Source: Symbiobacteriaceae bacterium (lineage in GTDB: Bacteria > Bacillota > Sulfobacillia > Symbiobacteriales > Symbiobacteriaceae). Taken from it: DNA of 34,678 nt. Position numbers and translations under genes: made by a program. This document shows positions 9,284 through 17,449 of this stretch, piece by piece (position 1 is the first letter of the stretch; every line of letters begins with the position of its first letter). The notes beneath the pieces were generated by a model. That model made no database searches, was not told the DNA's origin, and worked only from the letters and a program-made list of their open reading frames with translations. Where the stretch lies: NCBI GenBank assembly GCA_029239785.1, contig JARBUG010000030.1, positions 1 through 34,678 of the forward strand, read 5' to 3'.

Positions 9284-9313
9284 AAATAACAGAAACCCGC
9301 AGGGGCACGCCCG

Positions 9314-10888
9314 CTAGTCCCCCCAAGCCCGCATCTGCCAGTGGGGCGCCGGCTCGTCGGAGATCAGCACCGCCGCACCGGACAGGATCTTGTTGATCGC
9401 CATGACGTACGCCCGGGCCGAAGCCTCGATGACGTCGGTCGAGGCGGCCCGACCGGAGGCGACCCGGCTGCCGGACTGGACCAACACCGTCACCTCCACC
9501 AGGGCGTCGCCCCCGGTGCCCACAGCCTTGGACCAATACTCCAGCAACTGGCCGTCAAACCCAGCGGCCCGGTTCAGGGCTGCGTAGATCGCATCGACAG
9601 GGCCGTCGCCGGAGGCGGCTTCCTGGCGCGGGGCGCCGTCAGCGTGGGCCAGTCGCACCACAGCCATGGGCAGCGACTGGTTCCCGGCCGTCACCTGGTA
9701 GGACTCCAGCCGGCAGACCTCAGTGACGCTGCGTGTAGCCTGCTCATCGCAGACGATCGCTTCGAGGTCGAGGTCGGAGACCGACTTCTTCCGGTCGGCG
9801 ACTTCCTTAAAGCGGGCGAAGGCCCGGTCGAACGCCTCGTCGCTTAGCTTGTAGCCCATCTGCTCGATGCGGGAGCGCAGGGCGTGGCGCCCCGAATGCT
9901 TGCCCAGCACCAGGGCGTGGGCGGGCACGCCGACATCTTCGGGCCGCATGATCTCGTAGGTCGCCCGGTGCTTCAGGATGCCATCCTGATGGATGCCAGC
10001 CTCGTGGGCGAAGGCGTTGGCGCCCACGATCGCCTTGTTGGGCTGCACCTGGACGCCCGTCAGGCTCTGCAGGAGCCGGGAAGTGCGGTAGAGTTCGCGG
10101 CTCACCACACCAGTTTCGAAGCCGTAGCGGTCACGGCGGGTCTGCATCGCCATCACGACCTCTTCGAGGGCGACGTTGCCCGCCCGCTCCCCGATGCCGT
10201 TAACGGTGCATTCGAACTGCGCCGCACCCGCCTGCAGCCCGGCCATGGTGTTGGCGACCGCCAGGCCCAGATCGTTGTGGCAGTGAGCGCTGTAGATGAC
10301 CCCTTCGGGCGCATCCACATGCTCCATCAGATGCCGGAACAGGTCGAAGTACTCCTGCGGCGTGGTGTAGCCGACGGTGTCAGGCACATTGAGGACCGTG
10401 GCGCCGGCCCGGGCGGCGACGGTCAGAATGCGGACCAGGAAGGGCCAGTCGGAACGGGTCGCATCTTCGGCGCAGAACTCGACCTCCAGGCCCAGGCTGC
10501 GGGCGTATGAGACCGACTCGCGGGCCATGGCCACCACTTCTTCGGGCCGCTTGCGCAGCTTGTGCTCCATGTGAATCGGGCTGGTGGCCAGCACGATGTG
10601 GACCCGGCGCCGCTCGGCAGCCTGCAGTGCCGCCGCAACGGAGTCGATGTCCGCCTTGTTCGCCCGGGCCATCGCCGCGATGACCGGGCCTGTCACCTGC
10701 TCGGCAATCAGTCTGACGCCGGCAAAGTCGCCCGGTGAGGCGATGGGAAAGCCGGCTTCAATCACGTCAACGCCCAGCCGCGTAATCTGGTGGGCCACCT
10801 CCAGCTTCTGCTCGGCAGTCAGACCAAATCCCGGGGACTGTTCACCATCACGCAGGGTCGTGTCAAAAACCTGTACCCGCCTCGACAT
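9314..10888 (-). CDS. leuA: 2-isopropylmalate synthase, distal paralogue
   Basis: The 524-aa protein condenses acetyl-CoA with 2-oxoisovalerate, the first committed step to leucine. It starts with [14 protein letters not shown] (metal ligand D14; R13 catalytic) and has the metal-binding H202-x-H204 in [10 protein letters not shown]. The barrel ends with [13 protein letters not shown] and [11 protein letters not shown] complete C-terminal leucine-binding regulatory domain follows (from about residue 395: [49 protein letters not shown]). The start ATG at 10888 has GAGGTGA with its core 8 nt upstream; a GTG at 10897 is not used. It is the last gene of the operon, 21 nt after leuB. It differs clearly from the proximal leuA, so feedback sensitivity or substrate may differ. 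Citramalate synthase activity cannot be excluded by reading. Confidence 0.9.
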   Translation of the reverse strand: MSRRVQVFDTTLRDGEQSPGFGLTAEQKLEVAHQITRLGVDVIEAGFPIASPGDFAGVRLIAEQVTGPVIAAMARANKADIDSVAAALQAAERRRVHIVLATSPIHMEHKLRKRPEEVVAMARESVSYARSLGLEVEFCAEDATRSDWPFLVRILTVAARAGATVLNVPDTVGYTTPQEYFDLFRHLMEHVDAPEGVIYSAHCHNDLGLAVANTMAGLQAGAAQFECTVNGIGERAGNVALEEVVMAMQTRRDRYGFETGVVSRELYRTSRLLQSLTGVQVQPNKAIVGANAFAHEAGIHQDGILKHRATYEIMRPEDVGVPAHALVLGKHSGRHALRSRIEQMGYKLSDEAFDRAFARFKEVADRKKSVSDLDLEAIVCDEQATRSVTEVCRLESYQVTAGNQSLPMAVVRLAHADGAPRQEAASGDGPVDAIYAALNRAAGFDGQLLEYWSKAVGTGGDALVEVTVLVQSGSRVASGRAASTDVIEASARAYVMAINKILSGAAVLISDEPAPHWQMRAWGD

Positions 10889-10909
10889 CGCCTTCACCTC
10901 ACTGAGTTC

Positions 10910-12016
10910 CTAGATTTGCGCCGCTACCAGATCGCCCATTCTCACGGTGCCCACGGTCTCGCAGCCGGAATCAAGCAGGTCCGGGGTGCGATACCCGAGG
11001 TCGAGGACCTTGGAGACCGCCTCCTCCACCGCCCTGGCCGCTTCCTCCTGCCCGAACGACGTGCGGAGCATCATCGCCACGCAGAGGATGGTCGCCAGGG
11101 GGTTGGCCTTGCCCTGCCCCGCAATATCGGGGGCACTGCCATGAATCGGTTCGTAAAGGGCCAGCCCGCCGGCGCCGACTGACGCACTGGGCAACAGCCC
11201 GATGGAGCCCGGAATGGTGGATGATTCATCGGTCAGAATGTCGCCGAAGGTGTTCTCGGTAACGATGACGTCAAACTGGCGGGGATTGCGGATGAGTTGC
11301 ATGGCGCAGTTGTCGACGTACATGTGGGAGAGCGCCACGTCCGGGTAGTCGGCGGCGACCCGGGTGACCACCTCGCGCCAGCGACGGCCCGTGGCCAGCA
11401 CGTTCGCCTTGTCCACTGAGCAGAGCCGGCGGGCCCTCGCCCGGGCCAGGTCAAAGGCCAGGCGGGCGACCCTTTCGATCTCGGCGTCAGTGTAGACGAG
11501 GGTGTCAACGGTGCGCTCCACGCCTTCATAGACCTGCTGCCCCTTGGGCTGGCCAAAGTAGAGGCCGCCGGTCAGTTCCCGGACGATCAGCAGGTCGACG
11601 CCGTCACCCAGGATTTCGGCCTTGAGCGGTGAGCGGTGGAGCAACTGTCGGTGGGTGACGGATGGGCGCAGGTTGGCGTAGAGGTCAAAGGCCTTGCGCA
11701 GGCCCAGAATCGCCGCTTCGGGGCGGAGATGTAGTGGCAGGTGGTCCCACTGGTCGCCGCCGACGGCGCCGAAGAGGACCGCGTCGCTTGAGCGGGCGAG
11801 GGCGATCGTTTCCGGGGGAAGCGGATGACCGGTGGCGTCGTAGGCGGCGCCGCCGACGAGGCCGTGGGTCAGCTCGAAGGCGAGGCCGAAGCGAGATTCG
11901 ACAGCCTTGAGGACCTTGACCGCCTCGGCCATCACCTCAGGTCCGATGCCGTCGCCGGCGAAGACCGCGATCTTCAGTGGGCGGGCGCCAGCGCCGGGTG
12001 CGGGGGAAGCCATCAT
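10910..12016 (-). CDS. leuB: 3-isopropylmalate dehydrogenase
   Basis: The 368-aa protein oxidises and decarboxylates 3-isopropylmalate with NAD+. The nucleotide and substrate motifs are all present: GDGIGPEV near residue 22, [33 protein letters not shown] with the catalytic Tyr, SVDKANVL with the catalytic Lys, YVDNCAMQL and [13 protein letters not shown] with metal-binding Asp, and [18 protein letters not shown]. The N-terminus has about 13 extra Ala/Gly/Pro-rich residues. The ATG at 12016 overlaps the leuD stop as ATGA, with GGGGAGG 7 nt upstream, so translation is probably coupled to leuD. A second ATG follows directly. Confidence 0.96.
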   Translation of the reverse strand: MMASPAPGAGARPLKIAVFAGDGIGPEVMAEAVKVLKAVESRFGLAFELTHGLVGGAAYDATGHPLPPETIALARSSDAVLFGAVGGDQWDHLPLHLRPEAAILGLRKAFDLYANLRPSVTHRQLLHRSPLKAEILGDGVDLLIVRELTGGLYFGQPKGQQVYEGVERTVDTLVYTDAEIERVARLAFDLARARARRLCSVDKANVLATGRRWREVVTRVAADYPDVALSHMYVDNCAMQLIRNPRQFDVIVTENTFGDILTDESSTIPGSIGLLPSASVGAGGLALYEPIHGSAPDIAGQGKANPLATILCVAMMLRTSFGQEEAARAVEEAVSKVLDLGYRTPDLLDSGCETVGTVRMGDLVAAQI

Positions 12017-12651
12017 GCGAGCGCCTCCCCTCGGTGAGCCGTGGCCGCGGCCCCTGCCAACGGGCTCCCCTTCATCCAGCGGGGTCGCCGTGCCTCGAAG
12101 GCGGCGATGGCGGCCTCCTGCTGCAGCGTCAGCCCGATGTCGTCCAGACCGTTCAGCAGGCAGTAACGCCGGAACGGGTCGACTTCGAAGGTGGCCCGGA
12201 AGCCGTGCCCGTCGGTCACCAGCTGCGCCTCCAGGTCGACGGACAGGGCGTAGCCCGCCAGCGACCGGGTCCGGCTCATCAGGTCGGCGACCTGCGCTTC
12301 ACTGAGCACTACAGGCAGCATGAAGTTCTTGAAACAGTTGCTGTAGAAGATATCAGCGAAGCTCGGGGCGATCAGGACGCGGAAGCCGTACTGCGCCAGC
12401 CCCCAGGGAGCGTGCTCACGGCTCGAGCCGCAGCCGAAGTTCTTGCCCGCCACCAACACCGAAGCGCCGGCGTACCGGGGCTGGTTCAGCTCGAATTCGG
12501 GGTCCATTCGCCAGTCGTGGAAGAGGTACTCGCCAAACCCCGTCCGCTCGATGCGCTTGAGAAACTGCTTAGGCATGATCTGGTCGGTATCGACGTTCAC
12601 CCGATCAAGGGGGACGACCAGCCCCGTGTGCCTGACAAATCGTTGCTCCAT
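12013..12651 (-). CDS. leuD: 3-isopropylmalate dehydratase small subunit
   Basis: The 212-aa protein is the swivelling domain of isopropylmalate isomerase and works with LeuC. Characteristic segments are [27 protein letters not shown], the [17 protein letters not shown] substrate loop near residue 75, and [16 protein letters not shown]. The length and the [12 protein letters not shown] part match the long bacterial LeuD type (about 200 aa) rather than the short 165-aa thermophile or archaeal type. The start ATG at 12651 has GGAGGGG upstream and lies 13 nt after the leuC stop. Its own stop overlaps the leuB start by 4 nt. Confidence 0.96.
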   Translation of the reverse strand: MEQRFVRHTGLVVPLDRVNVDTDQIMPKQFLKRIERTGFGEYLFHDWRMDPEFELNQPRYAGASVLVAGKNFGCGSSREHAPWGLAQYGFRVLIAPSFADIFYSNCFKNFMLPVVLSEAQVADLMSRTRSLAGYALSVDLEAQLVTDGHGFRATFEVDPFRRYCLLNGLDDIGLTLQQEAAIAAFEARRPRWMKGSPLAGAAATAHRGEALA

Positions 12652-12664
12652 GCTGGCCCCTCCT

Positions 12665-14074
12665 CTATTCCCATTCCCGCACGTCGACGAAGTGGCCGGC
12701 GATGGCGGCAGCAGCGGCCATTTGGGGGCTGACCAGATGCGTGCGGCCGCCCTTGCCCTGACGCCCTTCGAAGTTCCGGTTCGATGTGGATGCGCACCGC
12801 TCGCCGGGCTGCAAGGTATCCGGGTTCATGCCCAGGCACATGGAGCAGCCGGCTTCCCGCCAGTCAAAGCCCGCCTCCCGGAAGATGCGGTCAAGCCCTT
12901 CCTGCTCGGCCTGGAGCTTGACCTGGTACGAGCCGGGCACCACCATGGCGTAGACGCCCTCCTTCACCCGGCGCCCGCGGACTACGGCAGCGGCCGCCCG
13001 CAGGTCCTCGATGCGGCCGTTGGTGCAGGAGCCCAGAAAGACCCGGTCGATCTTGACGGCGGTGATCGCCTCCCGCGGGCGGAGGCCCATGTACGCAAGC
13101 GCCCGTTCGGCGCCTTTCCGCTCCAGGGGATCGGGGATTTCGGCGGGGTCGGGGACCCGGCCCGTGACGGGCACCACCATGCCGGGGCTCGTCCCCCAGG
13201 TGACGTGGGGGACCAGCGTGGCCGCATCAAAAACCTCGACCCGGTCGTAGGCGGCGCCTTCGTCGGTGGCGAGCCCCCGCCAGTGGGCGACCGCTTCATC
13301 CCACGCCTCGCCCTGGGGGGCGAACTGGCGCCCCACCAGGTAGGCGAAGGTGGACTCGTCCGGGGCCACCATGCCGGCCCGGGCGCCGGCCTCGATCGAC
13401 ATGTTGCAGACCGTCATCCGCCCTTCCATGCTGAGCGACCGGATTGCCTCGCCGGTGTACTCGATGACGTAGCCGGTGGCCCCATCCGTCCCGATTCGGC
13501 CGATGACGGCCAGGATGATGTCTTTGGCGGTCACGCCGGCGGGGAGGCGGCCATTCACCCGGACTTCCATCGTCTTCGGCTTGTGCTGGAGGAGGGTTTG
13601 GGTGGCAAGGACGTGCTCGGCCTCCGAGGTGCCGATACCGAAGGCGAGGGCGCCGAACGCCCCGTGGGTGCTGGTGTGCGAGTCGCCGCAGACGATGGTC
13701 ATGCCAGGCTGCGTGTAGCCCATCTGCGGGCCGATGACGTGGACGATGCCCTGCCCGGGGCTGGTGAGCCCGTAGTAGGTGATGCCGAAGTCGGCGGCGT
13801 TCCGCTCCAGCGTGGCGATTTGCTGGGCGGCGATTTCGTCGGTGATGGGCAGGTCACGGCTCCAGGTCGGTACGTTGTGGTCGGCGGTGGCTACGGTGAG
13901 GTCGGGCCGCCGGACCGGGCGCCCGGCCAGGCGGAGCCCTTCGAAGGCCTGCGGCGAGGTCACTTCATGGACCAGATGCAGGTCGATGTAGAGGACAGCA
14001 GGCTTGCCCGCCTCCTGCGCCACCACGTGCTCATCCCAGATTTTCGCGAACATCGTCCTGGGCTGCGTCGCCAT
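12665..14074 (-). CDS. leuC: 3-isopropylmalate dehydratase large subunit
   Basis: The 469-aa aconitase-family protein isomerises 2- to 3-isopropylmalate with LeuD. The 4Fe-4S ligands are visible: C350 in FLGSCTNGR, and C410 and C413 in CSMCLGMN. Other markers are [46 protein letters not shown] and [15 protein letters not shown]. The length matches the bacterial LeuC of 465-470 aa. The start ATG at 14074 follows GGAGGGAAGGAC. The gene begins 44 nt before the end of the proximal leuA in another frame, a large overlap that suggests tight coupling of these two reactions. Confidence 0.97.
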   Translation of the reverse strand: MATQPRTMFAKIWDEHVVAQEAGKPAVLYIDLHLVHEVTSPQAFEGLRLAGRPVRRPDLTVATADHNVPTWSRDLPITDEIAAQQIATLERNAADFGITYYGLTSPGQGIVHVIGPQMGYTQPGMTIVCGDSHTSTHGAFGALAFGIGTSEAEHVLATQTLLQHKPKTMEVRVNGRLPAGVTAKDIILAVIGRIGTDGATGYVIEYTGEAIRSLSMEGRMTVCNMSIEAGARAGMVAPDESTFAYLVGRQFAPQGEAWDEAVAHWRGLATDEGAAYDRVEVFDAATLVPHVTWGTSPGMVVPVTGRVPDPAEIPDPLERKGAERALAYMGLRPREAITAVKIDRVFLGSCTNGRIEDLRAAAAVVRGRRVKEGVYAMVVPGSYQVKLQAEQEGLDRIFREAGFDWREAGCSMCLGMNPDTLQPGERCASTSNRNFEGRQGKGGRTHLVSPQMAAAAAIAGHFVDVREWE

Positions 14075-15596
14075 GTCCTTCCCTCCTCAGCTTATTTACG
14101 GCGGCTGTATAGGCCCGCACCGAGGCTTCGAGCACGTCGGTGCTGGTGCCCCGCCCTGTGGCCACCCGGTTCCCGGCCCTGACCCGGACGATCACTTCGC
14201 CCAGGGCGTCCTTGCCGTCGGTGACGGCTTTGAGTGCGTAGTGGGCCAGGTGACCCCGGAAGCGGGCCGCCCGGTCAAAGGCCCGGAAGAGCGCATCGAC
14301 GGGGCCGTCGCCGGTGGCGGCCTCGGCCCGGGTGACGGGGGCCCCGCCGCCCTCCTCGGTGATGGTCACCGTGGCGATGGGGTTGGCGTTCGACCCCGTC
14401 ACCACCTGGAAGGAGAGGAGCCTGATCGGCCCGTCATCCGCCAGCTGCTGCCCCTCCCCCACAATCGCCTCCAGGTCGGCATCGGCGATCTGCTTCTTGC
14501 GGTCGGCCAGGTCCTTGAACCGGGCGAAGGCCTTCTCCAGGTCGGCGTCGCTCAGGTCATAACCCAGCTTCCGGAGCCGGTCCCGGAAGGCGGCCCGCCC
14601 GGAGTGCTTGCCCAGCACCAGCGCCGACTCGGGCACGCCCACATCCTCGGGCCGCATGATCTCGTAGGTCTGGCGGTCCTTCAGGACCCCGTCCTGGTGG
14701 ATGCCGGACTCGTGGGCGAAGGCGTTGGCGCCGACAATCGCCTTGTTGGGCTGCACCCCGATACCGGTCACGTGCTCCAGCAGCCGGGAGGTGCGGTGCA
14801 GCTCCTTGGCGTTGATATCGGTGGTGAAGGCGAACTGGTCCCGCCGGGTGCGGAGCGCCATCACCACCTCCTCCAGGGCGGCGTTGCCGGCTCGCTCCCC
14901 GATGCCGTTGATCGTCCCCTCGACCTGGGTCGCCCCGGCCTCGATGGCGGCCAGGGTGTTGGCCACGGCCAGGCCCAGGTCGTCGTGGTTGTGGCACGAG
15001 AAGGCGACGGGCCCGGGGGCGTCCACATGCTCAATCAGGAAACGGAAGAGGTCATACAACTCCTTGGGCGTCGTGTAGCCCACCGTGTCGGGCACGTTCA
15101 GCACCGTTGCGCCGGCCCGGGCCGCCACCGTGAAGACCTCAGCCAGGAACCGGGGGTCGGAGCGGGTCGCATCTTCGGCGCTGAACTCGACTTCCATGCC
15201 GAACGCCGCCGCATAGGCGACCATCTCCCGGACCTGCTGTACCACCTGCTCGGGGCGCATGCGCAGCTTCTTCTCCATGTGAATGGGCGATGTGGCGATG
15301 AAGGTGTGAATCCGGGGGCGCTCGGCCGGCGCCACCGCCCGGGCGACCGCCTCAATGTCCCGCTGGTTGGCCCGGGCGAGGCCTGCGATGACCGGCCCCC
15401 GCACCTCCCGGGCGATTTGGCTGACCGAGGCGAAGTCGCCTGGCGATGATGCCGGAAAGCCGGCCTCGATCACATCCACGCGCAGCCGGGCAAGCTGGTG
15501 CGCGATCTGAAGCTTACCTTCGGGGGTCATGGTAAAGCCGGGGGCCTGCTCGCCGTCGCGCAGCGTCGTGTCGAACAGGAAAATGCGCCTGGACAT
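14031..15596 (-). CDS. leuA: 2-isopropylmalate synthase, proximal paralogue
   Basis: 521 aa, the first gene of the leucine operon. The N-terminus [17 protein letters not shown] carries R13 and metal ligand D14. The H202-N-H204 pair sits in [25 protein letters not shown] and [10 protein letters not shown] close the catalytic part. The regulatory C-terminal domain is complete ([54 protein letters not shown]), so leucine feedback inhibition is expected. It has AGGAGG about 10 nt before the ATG, right behind the T-box terminator, and its last 15 codons overlap leuC. It shares the overall fold and many motifs with the distal leuA but is a separate paralogue, not a recent copy. Confidence 0.95.
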   Translation of the reverse strand: MSRRIFLFDTTLRDGEQAPGFTMTPEGKLQIAHQLARLRVDVIEAGFPASSPGDFASVSQIAREVRGPVIAGLARANQRDIEAVARAVAPAERPRIHTFIATSPIHMEKKLRMRPEQVVQQVREMVAYAAAFGMEVEFSAEDATRSDPRFLAEVFTVAARAGATVLNVPDTVGYTTPKELYDLFRFLIEHVDAPGPVAFSCHNHDDLGLAVANTLAAIEAGATQVEGTINGIGERAGNAALEEVVMALRTRRDQFAFTTDINAKELHRTSRLLEHVTGIGVQPNKAIVGANAFAHESGIHQDGVLKDRQTYEIMRPEDVGVPESALVLGKHSGRAAFRDRLRKLGYDLSDADLEKAFARFKDLADRKKQIADADLEAIVGEGQQLADDGPIRLLSFQVVTGSNANPIATVTITEEGGGAPVTRAEAATGDGPVDALFRAFDRAARFRGHLAHYALKAVTDGKDALGEVIVRVRAGNRVATGRGTSTDVLEASVRAYTAAVNKLRREGHGDAAQDDVRENLG

Positions 15597-15612
15597 GGGG
15601 CCTGCACCTCCT

Positions 15613-15668
15613 ACAAAAACAGATCCGCCCCTGCCACACGGAGAGTCCCCCCGTGCGGCAGGGGCGGT
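15613..15668 (-). terminator. T-box-controlled terminator
   Basis: On the minus strand CCGCCCCTGCC..CACGG..CCGTG..GGCAGGGGCGG forms a very stable stem, followed by ATCTGTTTTTG and then the leuA ribosome binding site. It lies directly behind the T-box sequence, as in standard T-box leaders where uncharged tRNA favours the anti-terminator. Confidence 0.92.
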
Positions 15669-15920
15669 CGTAACACAACCGCGGTACCACCCTGCTTCAG
15701 CGGGAGATCGCTCCCGCCCTCTTGAGGATAACGGCCTCCACCGGCCTTCCCTGGCCCCCGGGGCGGGGGTTCAGGAAGACAGCTCCGGGGTGAGATCTTC
15801 GGCGTGCATGGCTCGTGCCGGGCTTCCACCCTCCCCGGCTCTCTGTGACTGCCTGTGCGGCCTACTGTTCCCCATCTACGCTTGTCGCTTCGTCTGGTCT
15901 CATCGGACCCCACTCAGAAC
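15613..15920 (-). ncRNA. T-box leader, probably tRNA-Leu (CUC specifier)
   Basis: On the minus strand the signature AGGGTGGTACCGCG (15680-15693) is the T-box sequence. Upstream, Stem I shows GGGAACAGTAGG (K-turn/AGTA region). It also shows CAGAGAGCCGGG..GGTGGAAGCCCGGC (AG bulge and distal loop), then CACGAGCC. The specifier loop GAAGATCTCACCCC contains CTC (15792-15794), a leucine codon followed by a purine and by the lower Stem I pairing CCCC/GGGG. Together with the leucine genes this makes a leucine-responsive T-box very likely. Uncharged tRNA-Leu bound here would stabilise the anti-terminator and let RNA polymerase into leuA. Confidence 0.93.
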
Positions 15921-16081
15921 AAAAAGAAATCCCCGGCGGGGCAGTCTCCTCCTTTTGCGTTGACGCAGGAGGGACTTTCCGCTGGGGTTTTTTCTACCCA
16001 CGGTGTACGGCGGGGTTGCCTGCCCTGCCGTTAGCGTCGCTCGGTCGCAGCCGGTGTTGCCACCGCGGAACCCTGAGACGC
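15921..16081 (-). ncRNA. ykkC-family riboswitch (probably ppGpp-type) with own terminator
   Basis: On the minus strand GCGTC (16077-16081) pairs with GACGC (16034-16038). The enclosed sequence has CAGGGTTCCG, a small hairpin GGTGGCAACACC, then GGCTGCGACCGAGCGA. This matches the conserved AGGGUUCCG...GGCUGGUCCGAGCGA core of the ykkC class. A second stem follows (GGCAGGG..CCCCGCC), then ACACCGTGGGTAGAAAAAACCCC, the position of the conserved GGGAUAAAAGCCC. CCCCAGCGG (15979-15987) at the 3' edge can pair with CCGCCGGGG (15931-15939), with one mismatch, which is followed by ATTTCTTTTT. That arrangement fits a ligand-ON switch: a folded aptamer would block the terminator. ppGpp rather than PRPP or guanidine is inferred from the leucine genes. 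Confidence 0.75.
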
Positions 16082-16088
16082 TTTCCCG

Positions 16089-16111
16089 TTCACAACATTT
16101 GATATTGTGAA
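16089..16111. promoter_or_regulatory. Palindrome at the leu transcription start
   Basis: TTCACAA-N9-TTGTGAA lies right at the predicted transcription start (about 16107, minus strand). It could be a repressor operator or a 5' stabilising hairpin of the leader RNA. No known regulator consensus was recognised. Confidence 0.45.
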
Positions 16112-16113
16112 GG

Positions 16114-16142
16114 ATACTACCAGCAACTTAGTACTATGTCAA
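16114..16142 (-). promoter_or_regulatory. Sigma-A promoter of the leucine operon
   Basis: On the minus strand a perfect TTGACA (16137-16142) and TAGTAT (16114-16119) are 17 nt apart. The leader from here to the leuA start is about 510 nt and holds the two RNA switches. Confidence 0.88.
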
Positions 16143-16248
16143 TAGGAAAAACGTGCGGAAATGAGAGATATGTGCGATTCGCATCTGGCAGGGGTGTGCC
16201 ATAGAGTGATGCCGTGCGAGTTGAATTCGTTGGTTGGAGGGTGAGCTG

Positions 16249-17025
16249 ATGCAGCAGCAGCCGATGCGTACAATGAGTCCAATGAGTCCACAGAGCCCAA
16301 TGAGCCCTGAGCAGGTGACGCAGGCGATGATGCCCATTGTGGCGGAGGCGAATCGCATCTTTGACGATGGGGCGACGATGCAGAGCGTGCTGCGGGAGGC
16401 GGTGCTGGCCGGGTTCCTGATGGGACGGGGCGCCGCGCCGGAGCAGGCGATGCAGACCGTCCTGCAGTGGCGGATGAGCGGGCTGGTGCCAAGCCTCGTG
16501 CGGCAGATGCGAAGCGATGTGCCGCGCACGCTGCCGGCGCCCGCCGGGGCGCTGCCGGCGCCGGCCACCGGCGGTGCGGCGCCTCTCACGCCCCGCGACC
16601 GGGAGTTGCTCGGTACCCAGGTGCAGAAGTTCATCCAGGACCAGGCGAACGCTGCGGCCTTCTACCGCGAGCTGATGGAGCAGGTACCGGGCCAGGAACT
16701 GAAGGCCTACGTCGAGCACGCCCTGGAAGATGAGCAGAAGCACTACCAGATGCTGACGCAGTTGTACCGAGAACTGACGGGCCGTACTTACGAGGCGCAG
16801 GCGCAGCCCACGGAGTTCGCCGACCTGCGCACCGGCCTGAAGATGGCCATGGACGATGAGTATGAGGCCTCAGAGGAGTACCGGGATGTGTACCTGCGGT
16901 ACCAGAACCAGCAGATCCGGGACCTCTTCTTTGAACTGATGAACGACGAACTGGAGCATGCGACCCGCTTTAACTATGTCCTGCAGTCCTTGCCTGACGG
17001 GGCTTCGGGCACATCGCAGTCTTAA
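16249..17025 (+). CDS. Ferritin-like di-iron domain protein with Met/Ser/Pro-rich N-terminus
   Basis: 258 aa from ATG 16249, which has GGAGG 8 nt upstream; an in-frame TTG at 16234 overlaps that site. Residues 9-19 form a low-complexity tract of MSP repeats. Residues 20-110 are a helical region of unknown function, and a Pro/Ala-rich linker follows (RTLPAPAGALPAPA). Residues 125-250 form a four-helix ferritin-like domain: E141 in FYRELM, E162-x-x-H165 in EDEQKH, an acidic helix DDEYEASEEYRD, and E234-x-x-H237 in NDELEHATRF. That is the two-Glu plus two ExxH ligand set of rubrerythrin/ferritin-like di-iron sites. A role in iron or peroxide handling, or as a spore-associated protein, is possible but not shown. 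It diverges from the leucine operon. Confidence 0.85.
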   Translation: MQQQPMRTMSPMSPQSPMSPEQVTQAMMPIVAEANRIFDDGATMQSVLREAVLAGFLMGRGAAPEQAMQTVLQWRMSGLVPSLVRQMRSDVPRTLPAPAGALPAPATGGAAPLTPRDRELLGTQVQKFIQDQANAAAFYRELMEQVPGQELKAYVEHALEDEQKHYQMLTQLYRELTGRTYEAQAQPTEFADLRTGLKMAMDDEYEASEEYRDVYLRYQNQQIRDLFFELMNDELEHATRFNYVLQSLPDGASGTSQS

Positions 17026-17063
17026 GGCGGTCTTAACGCGGTCTTATCGCGGCCCTACCGCGG
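17021..17063 (+). repeat. Block A of 11-bp direct repeats
   Basis: Four units in a row follow the pattern GTCTTANCGCG (GTCTTAAGGCG, GTCTTAACGCG, GTCTTATCGCG, GCCCTACCGCG). The first unit contains the stop codon of the ferritin-like gene. The 11-bp period is one DNA helical turn. Confidence 0.75.
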
Positions 17064-17321
17064 CCAACTGCATCAGGGCTGCGATCCTGTCCCATCGCCA
17101 GCGCGTTTGCGGTGGCCCCGTGCGGGCGCCACCGCGCGGCGGCACGCTGGCTGTAGGTCGCTCTGCCGTAGGCTCCTAAGTATCTGTACATCTCTCTGAG
17201 CGGGCCCCCGCGTGCAAAAGACTGGCGTAAAATGGCGCGCATAAGGCCCTGGCGCCCCGGGCGGATGATCCGACCAACACCTTGGGCACCAGGGCCTGCG
17301 GGGGTTCCATCTTCCTATAAC
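17064..17321. other. Intergenic stretch between repeat blocks
   Basis: No gene is supported. It contains a hairpin GCGGTGGC..GCCACCGC (about 17110-17136) and a longer inverted repeat GGCCCTGG (17245-17252) with CCAGGGCC (17289-17296). Either may terminate the ferritin-like transcript; neither has a T-tract. Confidence 0.5.
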
Positions 17322-17365
17322 CGCGATCTTACCGCGCTCTTACCGCGCCCTTACCGCGATTGGAT
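17322..17365 (+). repeat. Block B of 11-bp direct repeats
   Basis: Units ATCTTACCGCG, CTCTTACCGCG and CCCTTACCGCG follow a partial unit ending AACCGCG. Sequence, period and orientation match block A, about 300 bp away. It lies roughly 90 bp upstream of the double-GNAT start codon, in promoter position. Confidence 0.75.
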
Positions 17366-17449
17366 CGCATTCACACCGACGCGGAACTTTCTTCGTACCT
17401 CTGCGTCGTATCTATCTGACTCGATTCACATGACAGAAGGATGAGACCT

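Noticed and set aside
12443-15449. Long plus-strand open frames opposite leuA, leuC and leuD
   Set aside because: They are shadows of the leucine operon with no ribosome binding sites or family motifs.
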